A stretch of DNA of 64,000 nt from Cryobacterium lactosi (GCF_004403945.1 NZ_SOHM01000007.1:124001-188000); one strand, 5' to 3'; numbered from the stretch's first letter, positions 36,005 to 49,746 are shown. The notes: generated from the sequence alone by a model not told the origin. Program-made: numbers and translations.

Positions 36005-37450
36005 TCAGTCGGCCTGCCGCTGCAGCAGGGTGATGAACATGGCGTCGGTGCCGTGCCGGTGCGGCCACAGCTGCACGCTGCCGGGGTCGCCGGCCAGGTC
36101 GAGCGGATGCACGGCCAGGTCTTGCAGCACCGCCGCGGTGTCCAGCGGCGCCACCTTGTCGCCCCAGGCCTTGCGGGCCGTGGCCACGATCCCCCGGGTT
36201 TCAGCGATGTGCGGGGAACAGGTGACGTAGGCGAGGATACCGCCGGGCTTCAGGGCGCCGAGCGCGGCATGGATCAGCGCGGACTGCAGGTCGGAGAGCT
36301 CGGCGACGTCCTTGGGCTGCTTCCGCCAGCGTGCCTCGGGGCGGCGGCGCAGCGCACCGAGTCCCGTGCACGGGGCGTCGAGCAGGATCCGGTCGAAGGC
36401 CTCCGGCTGGTCCTCGCCGACCCAGGTGCCGTCCATCTCCCAGACCGGCACGTCGGCCGGGACGGCGGCCAGTGCGGCGCGCACCAATTGGGCCCTGGCG
36501 GGCACGACCTCGTTGGCGACCAGGGTCGCGCCGCCGTTCAGGGCTTCAGCGGCGAGCAGGGCCGCCTTGCCGCCGGGGCCGGCGCAGAGGTCGAGCCAGC
36601 GCTCCCCCTCGGCGATCGGTCTGGCGCGGCTGAGGGCGAGGGCGGCGAGCTGCGAACCCTCGTCCTGCACGCGCAGGCGGCCGTCGCTCTGCTTCATCAG
36701 GTGGTGCGGGTCTCCCCCGGCCAGCACGAAGCCTGTCGGAGAGAAGTCGTTGGGATCGCCGAGCTCCGCGGTGGCGTCGGCCAGCCCGGGCAGGGCCACC
36801 ATGTTCACCCGTGGTGCGGCGTTGTCGGCGGCGAGGAGCTCCTCGAGTTCGCTTTCCCGGCCTTCCTGGCGCAGGGACTGCCGGAACGCCCGCACCACCC
36901 AGACCGGGTGGGAGTACAGCGCGGCGAGGGCGTCGTCGGGCGTGCTGGTGTCGGCGAGGATGCGTTCACGCCACTCGTCGGCGCTGACCCGGGCGATGGC
37001 ACGGAGCAGGCCGTTGGTGAAGCCTGTCGCGGACCGGGAGCCCACCTGACGGGCCAATTCGACGGATTCGTTGACGGCGGCGTGGGTGGCCACACGCGTG
37101 GCCAGCAGCTGGTGCGCGCCGAGCCTGAGCACGTCGAGGATGGCCGGGTCGATGGCCGTGACCGGCCGGCCGGCCGCTTCGGCGATGACCCTGTCGTAGA
37201 AGCCCTGCATGCGCAGGGTGCCGTAGGTGAGCTCGGTGGCCAGGGCGGCATCCGCGGTGTTCAGCGCGGCGCGCTGGATGCGGGTGGGCAGCAGCAGGTT
37301 GGCGTAGGCGTCGGATTCGCGGACCGCCGCGATGACCTCGTAGGCGACCCGGCGGGCGGGCTGCACCATGTAGCTCGGCCGGCTGTCCGTGCGGGGGCCC
37401 TGACGGGGCGCCCTGGACCTGCCTGCTGCGTTCTGCTCTGGTCCGCTCAT
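36005..37450 (-). CDS. rsmB: 16S rRNA (cytosine-C5) methyltransferase RsmB-like
   Basis: SAM-dependent RNA m5C methyltransferase; in E. coli RsmB modifies C967 of 16S rRNA. The 481-residue protein has an N-terminal NusB-like RNA-binding domain (about 28-170) and a C-terminal Rossmann methyltransferase with the SAM site LCAGPGGKAALLA, motif IV LDAPCTGLGALRRRPEARW and the catalytic cysteine in AYVTCSPH. The ATG at 37448-37450 overlaps the fmt stop (ATGA); an upstream in-frame start falls inside fmt and is not needed. Confidence 0.95.
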   Translation of the reverse strand: MSGPEQNAAGRSRAPRQGPRTDSRPSYMVQPARRVAYEVIAAVRESDAYANLLLPTRIQRAALNTADAALATELTYGTLRMQGFYDRVIAEAAGRPVTAIDPAILDVLRLGAHQLLATRVATHAAVNESVELARQVGSRSATGFTNGLLRAIARVSADEWRERILADTSTPDDALAALYSHPVWVVRAFRQSLRQEGRESELEELLAADNAAPRVNMVALPGLADATAELGDPNDFSPTGFVLAGGDPHHLMKQSDGRLRVQDEGSQLAALALSRARPIAEGERWLDLCAGPGGKAALLAAEALNGGATLVANEVVPARAQLVRAALAAVPADVPVWEMDGTWVGEDQPEAFDRILLDAPCTGLGALRRRPEARWRKQPKDVAELSDLQSALIHAALGALKPGGILAYVTCSPHIAETRGIVATARKAWGDKVAPLDTAAVLQDLAVHPLDLAGDPGSVQLWPHRHGTDAMFITLLQRQAD

Positions 37451-38364
37451 GATGCGATCACCTCGGTTGCTGCTACTCCGCGCCACCAGTCGATTGCCTT
37501 CATGGGGGTTTTTCCTGCCGGTTGTACGTTGATGAGTTCCAGGGGCTCCGTGCCGGTGCCGACCAGAACCCTCTTGTCGATTTCGGTGATGTGTCCGGCC
37601 GCTAGGGCAGGGTGGCCGTGAGCGGGCGCCACATCGTGGAGTTTGAGCCTGGCGCCGTCGATCTCGGTGAACGCTCCGGGTTCGGGCGTGACGCCGCGCA
37701 CCACCGCGTGCACGCTCTCCGCGGGCAGGCTCCAGTCGATGCGCGCGTCGTCGAGGGTGAGCTTGGGAGCCAAGGTGACGTCGCCGGTCTGCGGCACGGC
37801 GTGGGCGGTGCCTGCGGCCAGCCCGTTCACCACGTCGAGCAGCAGGGCCGCTCCGCTCCGGCTCAGGCTCTCCAGCAGGGTTCCGGCGGTGGCGTGCCGG
37901 CCGATGGGCGTGCTGAGTTGGGCGAACACGGAGCCCGCGTCCAGTTCCGCGACGAGTTGGAACACGGCGGCTCCGGTCTCGGTGTCGCCGGCCATGATCG
38001 CACGCTGCACGGGAGCGGCGCCGCGCCAGCGTGGCAGCAGCGAGAAGTGCAGGTTGATCCAGCCCAGGCGTGGTGCGGAGAGCAGCGGCTCGCGCACGAG
38101 GCCGCCGTAGGCCACGATGACGCCGAGATCTGCGTCCAGCGCGGTGATGCTCTCGGTCGTCACCTCATCGAGCCGGTTGGCCTTGATCACGGGCAGGCCG
38201 AGCTTCTCGGCGGCGGCGGCGACCGGCGACGGGGTCAGTACCCGTTTCCGGCCGAGGGCGGCATCGGTGCGGGTGACCACCGCGGCGATCTCGTGCCCCG
38301 AGGCGGCCAGGAGGGTCAGGCTGGGCACGGCGACCGGCGGGGTCCCGGCGAAGACGAGTTTCAT
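37447..38364 (-). CDS. fmt: Methionyl-tRNA formyltransferase
   Basis: Formylates initiator Met-tRNA using 10-formyl-THF. The 305-residue protein begins MKLVFAGTPPVAVPSL and has the formyl-transfer motif INLHFSLLPRWRGAAPVQ plus the C-terminal tRNA-binding domain from about 205. Its ATG directly follows the priA stop with no spacer, and its own stop overlaps rsmB. The priA-fmt-rsmB order is conserved across actinobacteria. No peptide deformylase gene is adjacent. Confidence 0.97.
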   Translation of the reverse strand: MKLVFAGTPPVAVPSLTLLAASGHEIAAVVTRTDAALGRKRVLTPSPVAAAAEKLGLPVIKANRLDEVTTESITALDADLGVIVAYGGLVREPLLSAPRLGWINLHFSLLPRWRGAAPVQRAIMAGDTETGAAVFQLVAELDAGSVFAQLSTPIGRHATAGTLLESLSRSGAALLLDVVNGLAAGTAHAVPQTGDVTLAPKLTLDDARIDWSLPAESVHAVVRGVTPEPGAFTEIDGARLKLHDVAPAHGHPALAAGHITEIDKRVLVGTGTEPLELINVQPAGKTPMKAIDWWRGVAATEVIAS

Positions 38365-40503
38365 TTACAGCAGCTCCGGGTCGTCGAATCGTACTCTGAG
38401 TGTAGGTGCAGGACGGAACGCGGCGCCCTTGGGCTTGCGTCTGGTGGCGGCGTTCCGCACGATGGCGGCCTTGAGGGTGCGGGCGACCTCGTCGCCGAGC
38501 GGGTAGCCGAACCTCACGATGGCGCGCACCAGCGCGGGGCCGCCGGCCTTCTGGCCGGGGGCGGCCGGGTCGTGGCTGACCGGTCCGAGCACGTCGAGAC
38601 CGGCCAGGTCGGTCAGCGATGCGATGGCTGTTTCGACCTCGGCGCTGGTGCCGGTCACCGAGGCGACCCGCACCGCAGGCGGGAAGCGCAGCGCGCGGCG
38701 GTCGGCGAGTTCGGCGGCGGCGTACGGGCCAGGCTGCCAGGTGTTCAGGGCGTGGGCGAGGGCCCCGCCGACTCCGACGAGCATGACGGGGGCGCCGGGT
38801 GCGGCCAGCGCGGCGGCGTTCGCCCACCAGCGCAGGCAGTCCTCGCCGACCCGCAGCGACTCGCGGGCCAGCATCCGCTCGCCGTCGAGCAGCAGGATGG
38901 CGCTGTAGCCGTTGCGGGGTATCGGCTCGGCGCCGCGCGTGGCGATCACGAGGGCCGGCTCGGGGCCGAGCGTCTGCACGGTGTGCTCGCCGTCGGCGAC
39001 GATCACCCTGGAGCCGGGGAAGGCCCGGCCGAGTTCCTCCGCGGTACGGCCGGTCCCGACGGTCACGACGCGGAACACGGCTGCCTCGCAGTGTGAGCAG
39101 CGCCAGCCGGCGGCGAGGTGACCGCACCAGCGGCAGGCCGGGGTGGCGGTGGCGGAGGCGAGGGCGAGCGGTCCCTGACACTGGGTACACCGGGCGGATT
39201 GGCCGCAGGAGCGGCAGGCGAGCATGGGCGCGTAGCCGGGGCTGGCGACCTGCACGAGGACCGGTCCGGTGCGCACGGCCTCCTTCGCGGCCAGCCAGGC
39301 GGCCGAGGGGATGCGGGCGGCCCTGGCCTGCGCATCCGGCTCGGCCTGGAAGGTGGTGGGGATGATCCTGGGATGAGCATCGCGGATGGGGTGCACGGCA
39401 TGCAGCCAGCCGATCTCGACCAGGCGTTCGGTCTCGACGCTGCGGGAGTGCCCGATGAAGACCAGGGCGCAGTCGGCGGCTTCACGACGGATCAGGGCGG
39501 CGTCCCTGGCGTGCACGTAGGGGCTGAGCTGTTCACCGTAGAGCGGGTCGCCGTCGTCCCAGAGCACGATCAGGCCGAGCTCGTGGGCCGGCGCGTAGAC
39601 GGCGGAGCGGTTGCCCAGGATGATGCGCGGGGTGTCCTCCAGAAGGGTCAGGAACCCGCGGTACCGGTCGGGGTTGCTTTGCCGGGCGTCGACCCGCACC
39701 ACGTCGTCCGCGGGCACCAGTACGGCCAGGGCCGCCTGCAGCTGGTCCTGGTCGCGATAGTCGGGCACCAGCAGGATGCTGCTCTTGCCCTGACGGAGCG
39801 CGGACACGGCGAGTTCGGCCACGGTGAGCGCCCAGCTTCCGACGGTGGGACCGCCGGCTGCCGCCGCGGTCGTCGCGCTGGCGTCGGCGGGCCCGCCGAG
39901 CCCGGGCAGGCGCACGACGCCGGGCACCGCGGCGACGCAGACCCGTAGCCGGTCGGCGACGATCGTCCCGAGGGTCTGCGCCGGGTATTCGGCGAAGCCG
40001 GGTTCGGCGAGCCGGTCGGCGGCACCCGGGGCCGTCGGATTCACCGCGGCGGCATCGGCGGCGGTGCGGGCCGCTAGCCAGGCCTTCTCGACTCGCACGG
40101 CCCGCGGCGGCACCGCGAGGCGGATGATGTCGCTCGCGTTGCCGGCTGCCCGGTCGGCCAGTCGTCTGGCCAGCTGCCAGACCGGCTCGGTGAGCACCGG
40201 AACCGCCGACACGATCGAGTCGACCGGGCTCAGCTTGCCGCTGTACCCGGTGTCCGGGCCGGTCCCATCCAGGGTCGCCGCAGCGTCGGGGCCGGCCGCG
40301 GCATCGGACGCCTGCTGCGGGTCGATCAGTTCGATCAGGTATCCGTCGGCCACCCGGTTCGCCGAGCGCAACGGCACCCGAACCCGCACACCCGGCTGGG
40401 CGAGGTGCGCGAGGTCGTCGGGAATGGCGTAGTCGAACAGGTGGTCCAGCTGGGGCAGGGGTGAGTCGATCAGCACCCGCGCGATGAGGCCGGTGCGAGT
40501 CAT
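38365..40503 (-). CDS. priA: PriA-like primosomal protein, helicase motifs degenerate
   Basis: Replication-restart protein related to PriA. The 712-residue product keeps the N-terminal 3'-DNA-binding domain (VLIDSPLPQLDHLFDYAIPDDL) and the paired zinc-binding cysteines (CRSCGQ, CTQCQG, CRWCGH, CSHCEA, about 440-485). The Walker A lysine loop is replaced by ALRQGKSSILLVP and the DEAH box by LWDDGDPLYGEQ. ATP-driven unwinding is therefore unlikely, which is known for actinobacterial homologues. The ATG at 40501-40503 has GGGAGG upstream. Linked to metK (46 bases) and fmt (0 bases). Confidence 0.93.
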   Translation of the reverse strand: MTRTGLIARVLIDSPLPQLDHLFDYAIPDDLAHLAQPGVRVRVPLRSANRVADGYLIELIDPQQASDAAAGPDAAATLDGTGPDTGYSGKLSPVDSIVSAVPVLTEPVWQLARRLADRAAGNASDIIRLAVPPRAVRVEKAWLAARTAADAAAVNPTAPGAADRLAEPGFAEYPAQTLGTIVADRLRVCVAAVPGVVRLPGLGGPADASATTAAAAGGPTVGSWALTVAELAVSALRQGKSSILLVPDYRDQDQLQAALAVLVPADDVVRVDARQSNPDRYRGFLTLLEDTPRIILGNRSAVYAPAHELGLIVLWDDGDPLYGEQLSPYVHARDAALIRREAADCALVFIGHSRSVETERLVEIGWLHAVHPIRDAHPRIIPTTFQAEPDAQARAARIPSAAWLAAKEAVRTGPVLVQVASPGYAPMLACRSCGQSARCTQCQGPLALASATATPACRWCGHLAAGWRCSHCEAAVFRVVTVGTGRTAEELGRAFPGSRVIVADGEHTVQTLGPEPALVIATRGAEPIPRNGYSAILLLDGERMLARESLRVGEDCLRWWANAAALAAPGAPVMLVGVGGALAHALNTWQPGPYAAAELADRRALRFPPAVRVASVTGTSAEVETAIASLTDLAGLDVLGPVSHDPAAPGQKAGGPALVRAIVRFGYPLGDEVARTLKAAIVRNAATRRKPKGAAFRPAPTLRVRFDDPELL

Positions 40504-40549
40504 CGGCGGCCTCCCTGGCTCAGAGTCTGTGCGGTCGGGTCGGTACGGT

Positions 40550-41743
40550 TCAGAATCCCGCTGCGCTTCTCAGGTCGTCGACCCGGTCGAGTCGCTCCCA
40601 GGTGAAGTCGGGCAGCTCGCGACCGAAGTGGCCGTAGGCGGCCGTCTGGGCGTAGATCGGGCGCAGCAGGTCGAGGTCTTTGATGATGGCCGCGGGGCGC
40701 AGGTCGAACACCTCGCGGATCGCGGCGGTGATGTCCTTCTCCGGGATGGCGCCGGTGCCGAAGGTCTCCACGTACAGGCCGACCGGTGAGGCGGTCCCGA
40801 TGGCGTAGGCCACCTGGATTTCGAGTCTTTCGGCCAGTCCGGCCGCGACGGCGTTCTTGGCAACCCAGCGCATCGCGTAGGCGGCGGAGCGATCCACCTT
40901 GGACGGGTCCTTGCCGCTGAACGCACCGCCTCCGTGCCGGCTGGATCCGCCGTAGGTGTCGATGATGATCTTGCGGCCGGTGAGCCCGGCGTCGCCCTGG
41001 GGGCCGCCGATCTCGAACCGGCCGGTCGGGTTCACCAGGGTGCGCAGTGAGGACGCGTCGAGGTCGACCCGCTCGAGTACCGGACGGATGACGAGTTCGG
41101 CGATGTCGGCGCGCAGCTTCGCCGTCGTGACGGAGGGGGCGTGCTGGGTGGAGAGCACCACGGTCTCGACAGTGCGCGGCACGATGCCGTCGTACCCGAT
41201 GGTGACCTGGGTCTTGCCGTCCGGGCGCAGGTAGTCCAGCTCGCCGGACTTTCGTACCTCGGCCAGGCGTTCGGCCATGCGGTGCGCGATCCAGATCGGG
41301 ATCGGCATGAGTTCGGGGGTTTCGCGGGTGGCGTAGCCGAACATGATGCCCTGGTCGCCGGCGCCCTGGCGGTCGTAGTCGTCCAGGCTGTCCTGCTCGC
41401 GACTTTCGAAGGCGTCGTCGACCCCCTGGGCGATATCGGGTGACTGGCCGCCGATGGAGATCTCGACACCGCAGGAGCGGCCGTCGAACCACACGTCGGA
41501 CGAGTCGTAGCCGATGTCGGTGATGCACTTTCGCACGATCGAGGGGATCTCGACGTAGCCCGCGGTGGTGACCTCGCCTGCCACGTGCACGAGACCGGTG
41601 GTGACCAGGGTCTCCACGGCCACGCGGCTGTGCGGGTCCTCGGTGAGGAGCGCGTCGAGGATGCTGTCGGAGATCTGGTCGCAGATCTTGTCCGGGTGGC
41701 CTTCGGTGACCGACTCCGAGGTGAAGAGGCGAAGATCGCTCAT
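40550..41743 (-). CDS. metK: S-adenosylmethionine synthetase
   Basis: Makes SAM from methionine and ATP. The 397-residue protein shows the ATP and Mg sites [21 protein letters not shown], the family signature [12 protein letters not shown], and the glycine-rich loop [19 protein letters not shown]. The ATG at 41741-41743 gives the conserved [12 protein letters not shown] start; an in-frame TTG nine codons earlier is less likely. The preceding gap to coaBC (64 bases) contains no recognisable SAM riboswitch. Confidence 0.98.
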   Translation of the reverse strand: MSDLRLFTSESVTEGHPDKICDQISDSILDALLTEDPHSRVAVETLVTTGLVHVAGEVTTAGYVEIPSIVRKCITDIGYDSSDVWFDGRSCGVEISIGGQSPDIAQGVDDAFESREQDSLDDYDRQGAGDQGIMFGYATRETPELMPIPIWIAHRMAERLAEVRKSGELDYLRPDGKTQVTIGYDGIVPRTVETVVLSTQHAPSVTTAKLRADIAELVIRPVLERVDLDASSLRTLVNPTGRFEIGGPQGDAGLTGRKIIIDTYGGSSRHGGGAFSGKDPSKVDRSAAYAMRWVAKNAVAAGLAERLEIQVAYAIGTASPVGLYVETFGTGAIPEKDITAAIREVFDLRPAAIIKDLDLLRPIYAQTAAYGHFGRELPDFTWERLDRVDDLRSAAGF

Positions 41744-41807
41744 CGGGGCACGTCTCAATTCTGTGTTCAAGGTGCTGCGGTTGACGGGGTACTCCCGGTC
41801 TGCACGT

Positions 41808-43040
41808 TCAGGCGGGGGAAACGACCTGGAGGATGCTGTCGAGGATACGGTGGGCCACCGACAACTTCGTTCCGGAGGCCTCCATCACTATATCTCCGGC
41901 GCGGTCGAGCACTTCGATCTCGTTACGTTCGGTGGCAAAGCCCTGGGTCCAGCCGACCCGGTTGAGCACCAGGAGGTCTGAGCCTTTGCGTTGCACCTTG
42001 GTGCGGCCGAGCTCCCGGCGCAGGGTCTCGTCCGGTTCGGTCTCGGCGGCGAAGCCCACGATGACCTGACCCTGGCGTCGTTCCTCGACCAGGCCAGCGA
42101 GCACGTCGGGGTTGCGCACCAGCTCGAGCGACAGACGGTCCCCCGCGACATCCTTCTTGATCTTGCCGGCCTGCACCGCCGCCGGGCGGTAGTCCGCGAC
42201 CGCGGCGGCCATGATCACGATGTCGGCCGTTGCGGCGGCTTCGCGCATGGTCTGCTGCAACTCCACGGTGCTGCTCACGTTCAGCACGGTGACACCGTCG
42301 GGTACGGCGACCTCGAGGTGCGCGGCGACCAGAGTCACCGTGGCTCCGCGGGAGCGGGCGGCCTCGGCGAGGGCGACGCCCTGACGCCCGCTTGAGCGGT
42401 TGCCGAGGAAGCGCACAGGGTCGAGCGGTTCGCGGGTGCCGCCGGCGCTGATCAGCACCTGCCGCCCGGCCAGGTCCTGCCCTGGGGACCGCTCCGCGTC
42501 GCGGGCGGCCAGTGCGGCGAGGCCGGCCTCGACGATCGTGTCGGGTTCCTCCATACGTCCAGGACCGGAATCGGAACCGGTCAGACGGCCGATTCCCGGT
42601 CCGACGATGGTCACGCCACGGCCCCGGAGGGTGGCGATGTTGGCCACGGTCGCGGGGTTCTGCCACATCTCGGTGTGCATGGCGGGTGCGATCACAAGCG
42701 GAGCGGTGCTGGCCAGGATGGTGTTGCCGAGCAGGTCGTCGGCCAGGCCGAGCGCGATCCTGGCGATGCTGTTCGCCGTGGCTGGCGCGATCACGATGAG
42801 GTCGGCGGACTGGCCGATGGCCACGTGCCGCACCTCGGCAACACCCTCGTAGAGGTCGGTGTTCACCGGGTTGCGGGAGATCGCCTCCAGCGTCGGCTTG
42901 CCGACGAACCGGAGTGCTGCTGCCGTGGCAACCACGTGGACGTCCCAGCCGAGCAATACAAAAGCGCGCACAACATTGACGGCCTTATAGGCAGCGATGC
43001 CGCCGGTTATCCCGACGACGATCGTGCGACCAGTCGACAT
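41808..43040 (-). CDS. coaBC: CoaBC: phosphopantothenoylcysteine decarboxylase/synthetase
   Basis: Bifunctional coenzyme A enzyme. The N-terminal CoaC flavoprotein (about 1-185) has [16 protein letters not shown] and the active-site region [11 protein letters not shown]; the C-terminal CoaB ligase (about 195-410) has [34 protein letters not shown] and KIKKD. At 410 residues it is full length. It follows rpoZ by 29 bases, the conserved gmk-rpoZ-coaBC-metK order. Confidence 0.97.
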   Translation of the reverse strand: MSTGRTIVVGITGGIAAYKAVNVVRAFVLLGWDVHVVATAAALRFVGKPTLEAISRNPVNTDLYEGVAEVRHVAIGQSADLIVIAPATANSIARIALGLADDLLGNTILASTAPLVIAPAMHTEMWQNPATVANIATLRGRGVTIVGPGIGRLTGSDSGPGRMEEPDTIVEAGLAALAARDAERSPGQDLAGRQVLISAGGTREPLDPVRFLGNRSSGRQGVALAEAARSRGATVTLVAAHLEVAVPDGVTVLNVSSTVELQQTMREAAATADIVIMAAAVADYRPAAVQAGKIKKDVAGDRLSLELVRNPDVLAGLVEERRQGQVIVGFAAETEPDETLRRELGRTKVQRKGSDLLVLNRVGWTQGFATERNEIEVLDRAGDIVMEASGTKLSVAHRILDSILQVVSPA

Positions 43041-43069
43041 CGTGCGCGCTTATGAAGGGCTGCGTCGAG

Positions 43070-43327
43070 TTATTCGACGATGGGCTTCGAGGTCAGCTTG
43101 TCCTCGTTGATTTCGCGAAGTGCCACGGAAAGCGGCTTGTCGTCGACGGTCGAGTCGACGAGCGGTCCGACGTTGTCGAACAGGCTGCCTTCGTGCAGGT
43201 CTGCGTAGTAGTCGTTGATCTGGCGGGCGCGCTTGGACGCGAAGATCACCAGGGCGTACTTGGAATCGACCTTGGTCAGCAGGTCGTCGATGGGCGGGTC
43301 AATGATGCCAGTGGGCTTGTTGGGCAC
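43070..43327 (-). CDS. rpoZ: RNA polymerase omega subunit
   Basis: Small RNA polymerase assembly subunit, 85 residues. The conserved motif is [18 protein letters not shown] (about 24-41), followed by [13 protein letters not shown]. The GTG at 43325-43327 gives the family N-terminus [14 protein letters not shown] and has GGAG eight bases upstream; an ATG further upstream in frame would add an unusual cysteine-containing extension. It lies 138 bases after gmk. Confidence 0.95.
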   Translation of the reverse strand: MPNKPTGIIDPPIDDLLTKVDSKYALVIFASKRARQINDYYADLHEGSLFDNVGPLVDSTVDDKPLSVALREINEDKLTSKPIVE

Positions 43328-43465
43328 GCTGTCACACTCCTTCATGCAGTTCAAGCAAAATGTACGGGCTGCGCGGTGTCATGCCGGTGGTTCCCATGGC
43401 CGGAAACTTCAGGCTTTACCGCGATGATGCGTCTATTCGACGCGGAAATTCAAGTACGGCGGGCG

Positions 43466-44386
43466 CTACGACGGCGTCGCTGTCTTGCGAATCTGCATCA
43501 AGTCTACGACTTCTTCGGCTGCTTCGGCCACGTCGGTGTTCACGACACGGTAATCGAACTCGCCCTGAGCGGCCAATTCGAGCTTCGCGGTCTCGAGTCT
43601 GCGGCTCTGTTCGGCGGAATCCTCTGTGCCCCGGCCGATCAGCCGGCGTACGAGTTCGTCCCAGCTGGGCGGCAGCAGGAATACCAGCCGGGCCTCCGGC
43701 ATAGCGCGCCGCACGGCGCGCGCACCCTGGATATCGATCTCCAGGAGCACGCTGTTGCCGTCAGCGATGGCCGCCTCGACCGGGCCCCGGGGGGTTCCGT
43801 AGCGGTAGGCATTGTGCACGGTGGCGTACTCGAGCAGGTCGCCGGCTTCGATCATCCGATCGAACTCTGTGTCGTCGACGAAGTAGTAGCTGACGCCCTC
43901 AACCTCGCCGGCGCGGGGCGCACGGGTGGTGGCGGAGACCGACAGGTGCACCTCGGGGTGGTGCTCGCGGATGTACGCCGCGACGGTGCCCTTGCCCACG
44001 GCGGTCGGCCCGGCGAGGACGACGAGCCCGGAGTCGGGGGCACCGCGGCGGGCAGGCGGGCGGGCGGCGAGGAAGTCCCGCAGCCGGTCGCGCTGGTGCT
44101 TGCCGAGGCCGCCCAGACGCTTGGACGGTGAGATCTCCAGCCGGGTCATGATGCGCTGCATCTTGGTCACCCCGATGGCCGGAATGCTCACAAGGAGCTC
44201 GGTCACGCGCAGGCGTCCCTCGACTCCGTTCGGGTCCTTCACGGCGGCGGCGAGCACGTCGAGCGACGTGCGCTCACCGGCCGCGACCTGTGCCTTCACT
44301 GCGGCGCGGGCTCGTCGGGCCGCTACGGCGGCGCGGGAGGCCGCGACGCGGTCGACGTCGGGTGGGGTAGGGCGATTGTCAGCCAC
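43466..44386 (-). CDS. gmk: mIHF-guanylate kinase fusion protein
   Basis: A 306-residue protein, about 100 longer than a normal guanylate kinase. Residues 15-110 match the mycobacterial integration host factor (RAGxxxVKAQ helix, LLVSIPAIGVTKMQRIM, LEISPSKRLGGLGKHQRDRL), a DNA-binding nucleoid protein. Residues 121-306 are guanylate kinase, which phosphorylates GMP, with P-loop GPTAVGKG at 126-133, SATTRAPRAGEVEGVSYYFV and LEIDIQGARAVRRAMP. No internal ATG, GTG or stop separates the two parts at the junction. In M. tuberculosis these are two adjacent genes (mihF Rv1388, gmk Rv1389). The ATG overlaps the pyrF stop by eight bases. Confidence 0.93.
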   Translation of the reverse strand: MADNRPTPPDVDRVAASRAAVAARRARAAVKAQVAAGERTSLDVLAAAVKDPNGVEGRLRVTELLVSIPAIGVTKMQRIMTRLEISPSKRLGGLGKHQRDRLRDFLAARPPARRGAPDSGLVVLAGPTAVGKGTVAAYIREHHPEVHLSVSATTRAPRAGEVEGVSYYFVDDTEFDRMIEAGDLLEYATVHNAYRYGTPRGPVEAAIADGNSVLLEIDIQGARAVRRAMPEARLVFLLPPSWDELVRRLIGRGTEDSAEQSRRLETAKLELAAQGEFDYRVVNTDVAEAAEEVVDLMQIRKTATPS

Positions 44387-45292
44387 GGGTCGCTCCAGCT
44401 TCGGTTACTCGGCGGTTTATCTCATCGGCCACCCGGTCGGGACCGGCGGATAAAACGCTGCGCGATTCACTCACGATAACGCCTTGCGCGTATCCGCCAA
44501 ACAAACTCGCCAGATCGGTGGGATTCGCGCCCTGATGGCCGAAGCCGGGGGCGAGGACTGGAGTGACGATAGCGGCGGCCGGGGCGTGGATGTCGATGCC
44601 GAAGTCGGCCAGGGAAACCGTCGCGCCCAGCACCACGCCGACGGAGCCGAACGTGCCGGCGGAGCGTGCGGCCGCGTGGTCGGCGTTGATGGCGTCGACC
44701 TGTGCAAGCACCGATCCGGCGACGGTCCGGCCGGCGTGAGTCCCCCGCGCGACAACGGCCTGCTGCAGCGCGGCGGCTTCCGGATTGGACGTCGCGGCGA
44801 GCAGGAACAGTCCCTTGTTCTCGGCATCGGCCAGCGCAATGGTGCTCGCGAGGGAACCGACTCCCATGTACGCGTTCACGGTGATGGCGTCGACCTCCAA
44901 CGGCGAGCCTGGGCTCAGCCAGGCCTGACCGTACGCCTCGACACTCGTCCCCAGGTCTCCGCGCTTGACGTCGGCGATGACCAGCAGCCCGGCGGCGCGT
45001 GCGTCGCTGAGCACCCGTTCGAGTGCCAGGTAGCCGGCCGAGCCGAACCGCTCGTAGAACGCCACCTGCGGCTTCACGATGCCCGCCAGGCCAGCGGACG
45101 CCTCGACGACGCGGCGGCCGAAGTTCTCGGCGCCGGCGGCGCTGTCCGGCAGGTTCCAGTCGGTCAGCAGCCAGGCGTGCGGGTCGATGCCGACGCAGAG
45201 CCTGCCGAATCGGTCGAAGGCGCCGTGCAGGCGTTCGCCGAAGGTCGCGGTCGTGCCGACCGATTCGGCTGGAGTCACTGCGCCGGCCGACG

Positions 45293-45296
<4 letters not shown>
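44379..45296 (-). CDS. pyrF: Orotidine 5'-phosphate decarboxylase (type 2)
   Basis: Last step of UMP synthesis. The 305-residue protein belongs to the longer subfamily typical of mycobacteria and myxobacteria, with [31 protein letters not shown] and the catalytic [13 protein letters not shown]. The start is a GTG at 45294-45296 overlapping the carB stop (GTGA). It is the last pyrimidine gene, running straight into the mIHF-gmk fusion. Confidence 0.97.
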
Positions 45297-48579
<3,283 letters not shown>

Positions 48580-48580
<1 letters not shown>

Positions 48581-49746
48581 TACTTGGCGTCTCCTGCTCC
48601 GGCCGCCGCGTGCGCGACAACCACATCCCTGAACCTGTCGAAAAGATAGTTGGCGTCGTGCGGGCCGGCCGCGGACTCCGGGTGGTACTGCACCGAGAAG
48701 GCCGGGATGTCCAGGCATCGGATGCCCTCGACGACCTGGTCGTTGAGGCTGTAGTGGCTGACCTCGACGCGGCCGAACCCGGTCTTGGACTCGCTGATGC
48801 CCTCGATGGGCATGTCGACGGCGAAGCCGTGGTTCTGCGAGGTGATCTCCACCCGGCCGGTGGCCTTGTCCAACACCGGCTGGTTGATGCCGCGGTGGCC
48901 GAAGGGCAGCTTGTAGGTGCCGAAGCCGAGGGCGCGGCCCAGCAGCTGGTTGCCGAAGCAGATGCCGAAGTACGGCACACCGGCGCGCAGCACCTCCTGC
49001 AGGAGGGTGACGTGGGCGTCGGAGGCGGCGGGGTCGCCGGGTCCGTTCGAGAAGAAGAGCGCCGACGGGTTCAGCGACAGCACGTGCTCCGCGGTGACCG
49101 ACTGCGGCAGGACGAAGACCTCGAACCCGCGCTCGGCGAGGTAGTTGAGGGTGGACGTCTTCACGCCGAGGTCGAGCACGGCGACGGAACCGATGCGCTC
49201 GCCCTGGGCGGGCAGCGAGTACGGCTCGACGGTGGAGACCTCGTCGGACAGGTTACGGCCGCGCATGCTGGCACCGCCCTGCACCAGGGCGAGCTGTTCG
49301 CCCTCGGAGAGGTGGTAGTCCTCGCCGGAGAAGATGCCGCTGCGCATGGCGCCGAGCGAGCGGATGTGCCGGGTGATGGCCCGGGTGTCGATGCCGCTGA
49401 TGCCGACGACGCCGTTGGATTCCAGATCGGCGTCGAGGGTGCGCTGGGACCTGAAGTTGGACGGCACCCGGGCGGGTTCGCGCACGACGAAGCCGGAGAC
49501 CCAGATGCGGGAGGATTCCATGTCCTCGTCGTTGGCGCCGGTGTTGCCGATGTGCGGCGCCGTCATCAGGACGATCTGGCCCGCGTAGGACGGGTCGGTG
49601 AGCGTCTCCTGGTAGCCGGTCATGCCGGTGGCGAAGACGATCTCGCCGAGGGTCTGGCCGTGGCTGCCGTAGGCACGTCCAACGTATCGGCTGCCGTCTT
49701 CGAGGACGAGTACGGCCGGAGCCGGTGTGGTTGTTGGGTAGCTCAC
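48580..49746 (-). CDS. carA: Carbamoyl-phosphate synthase small chain
   Basis: Glutamine amidotransferase subunit. The 388-residue protein has the N-terminal CarA domain ([15 protein letters not shown]) and a class I glutaminase with the nucleophile elbow [16 protein letters not shown] (Cys in ICFGN; most homologues read CLGHQ) and the His-Glu pair in [10 protein letters not shown]. The start is the GTG at 49744-49746, three bases after the stop of the PH-like gene, with GAGG upstream. Confidence 0.97.

Noticed and set aside
41744..41807. SAM riboswitch in front of metK.
   Set aside because: The gap is only 64 bases and shows no conserved SAM-I core or terminator; metK follows coaBC in an operon.
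48581..48718. Upstream extension of carB to 1141 codons.
   Set aside because: It lies inside carA and lacks a ribosome binding site; the ATG at 48578-48580 gives the conserved N-terminus.
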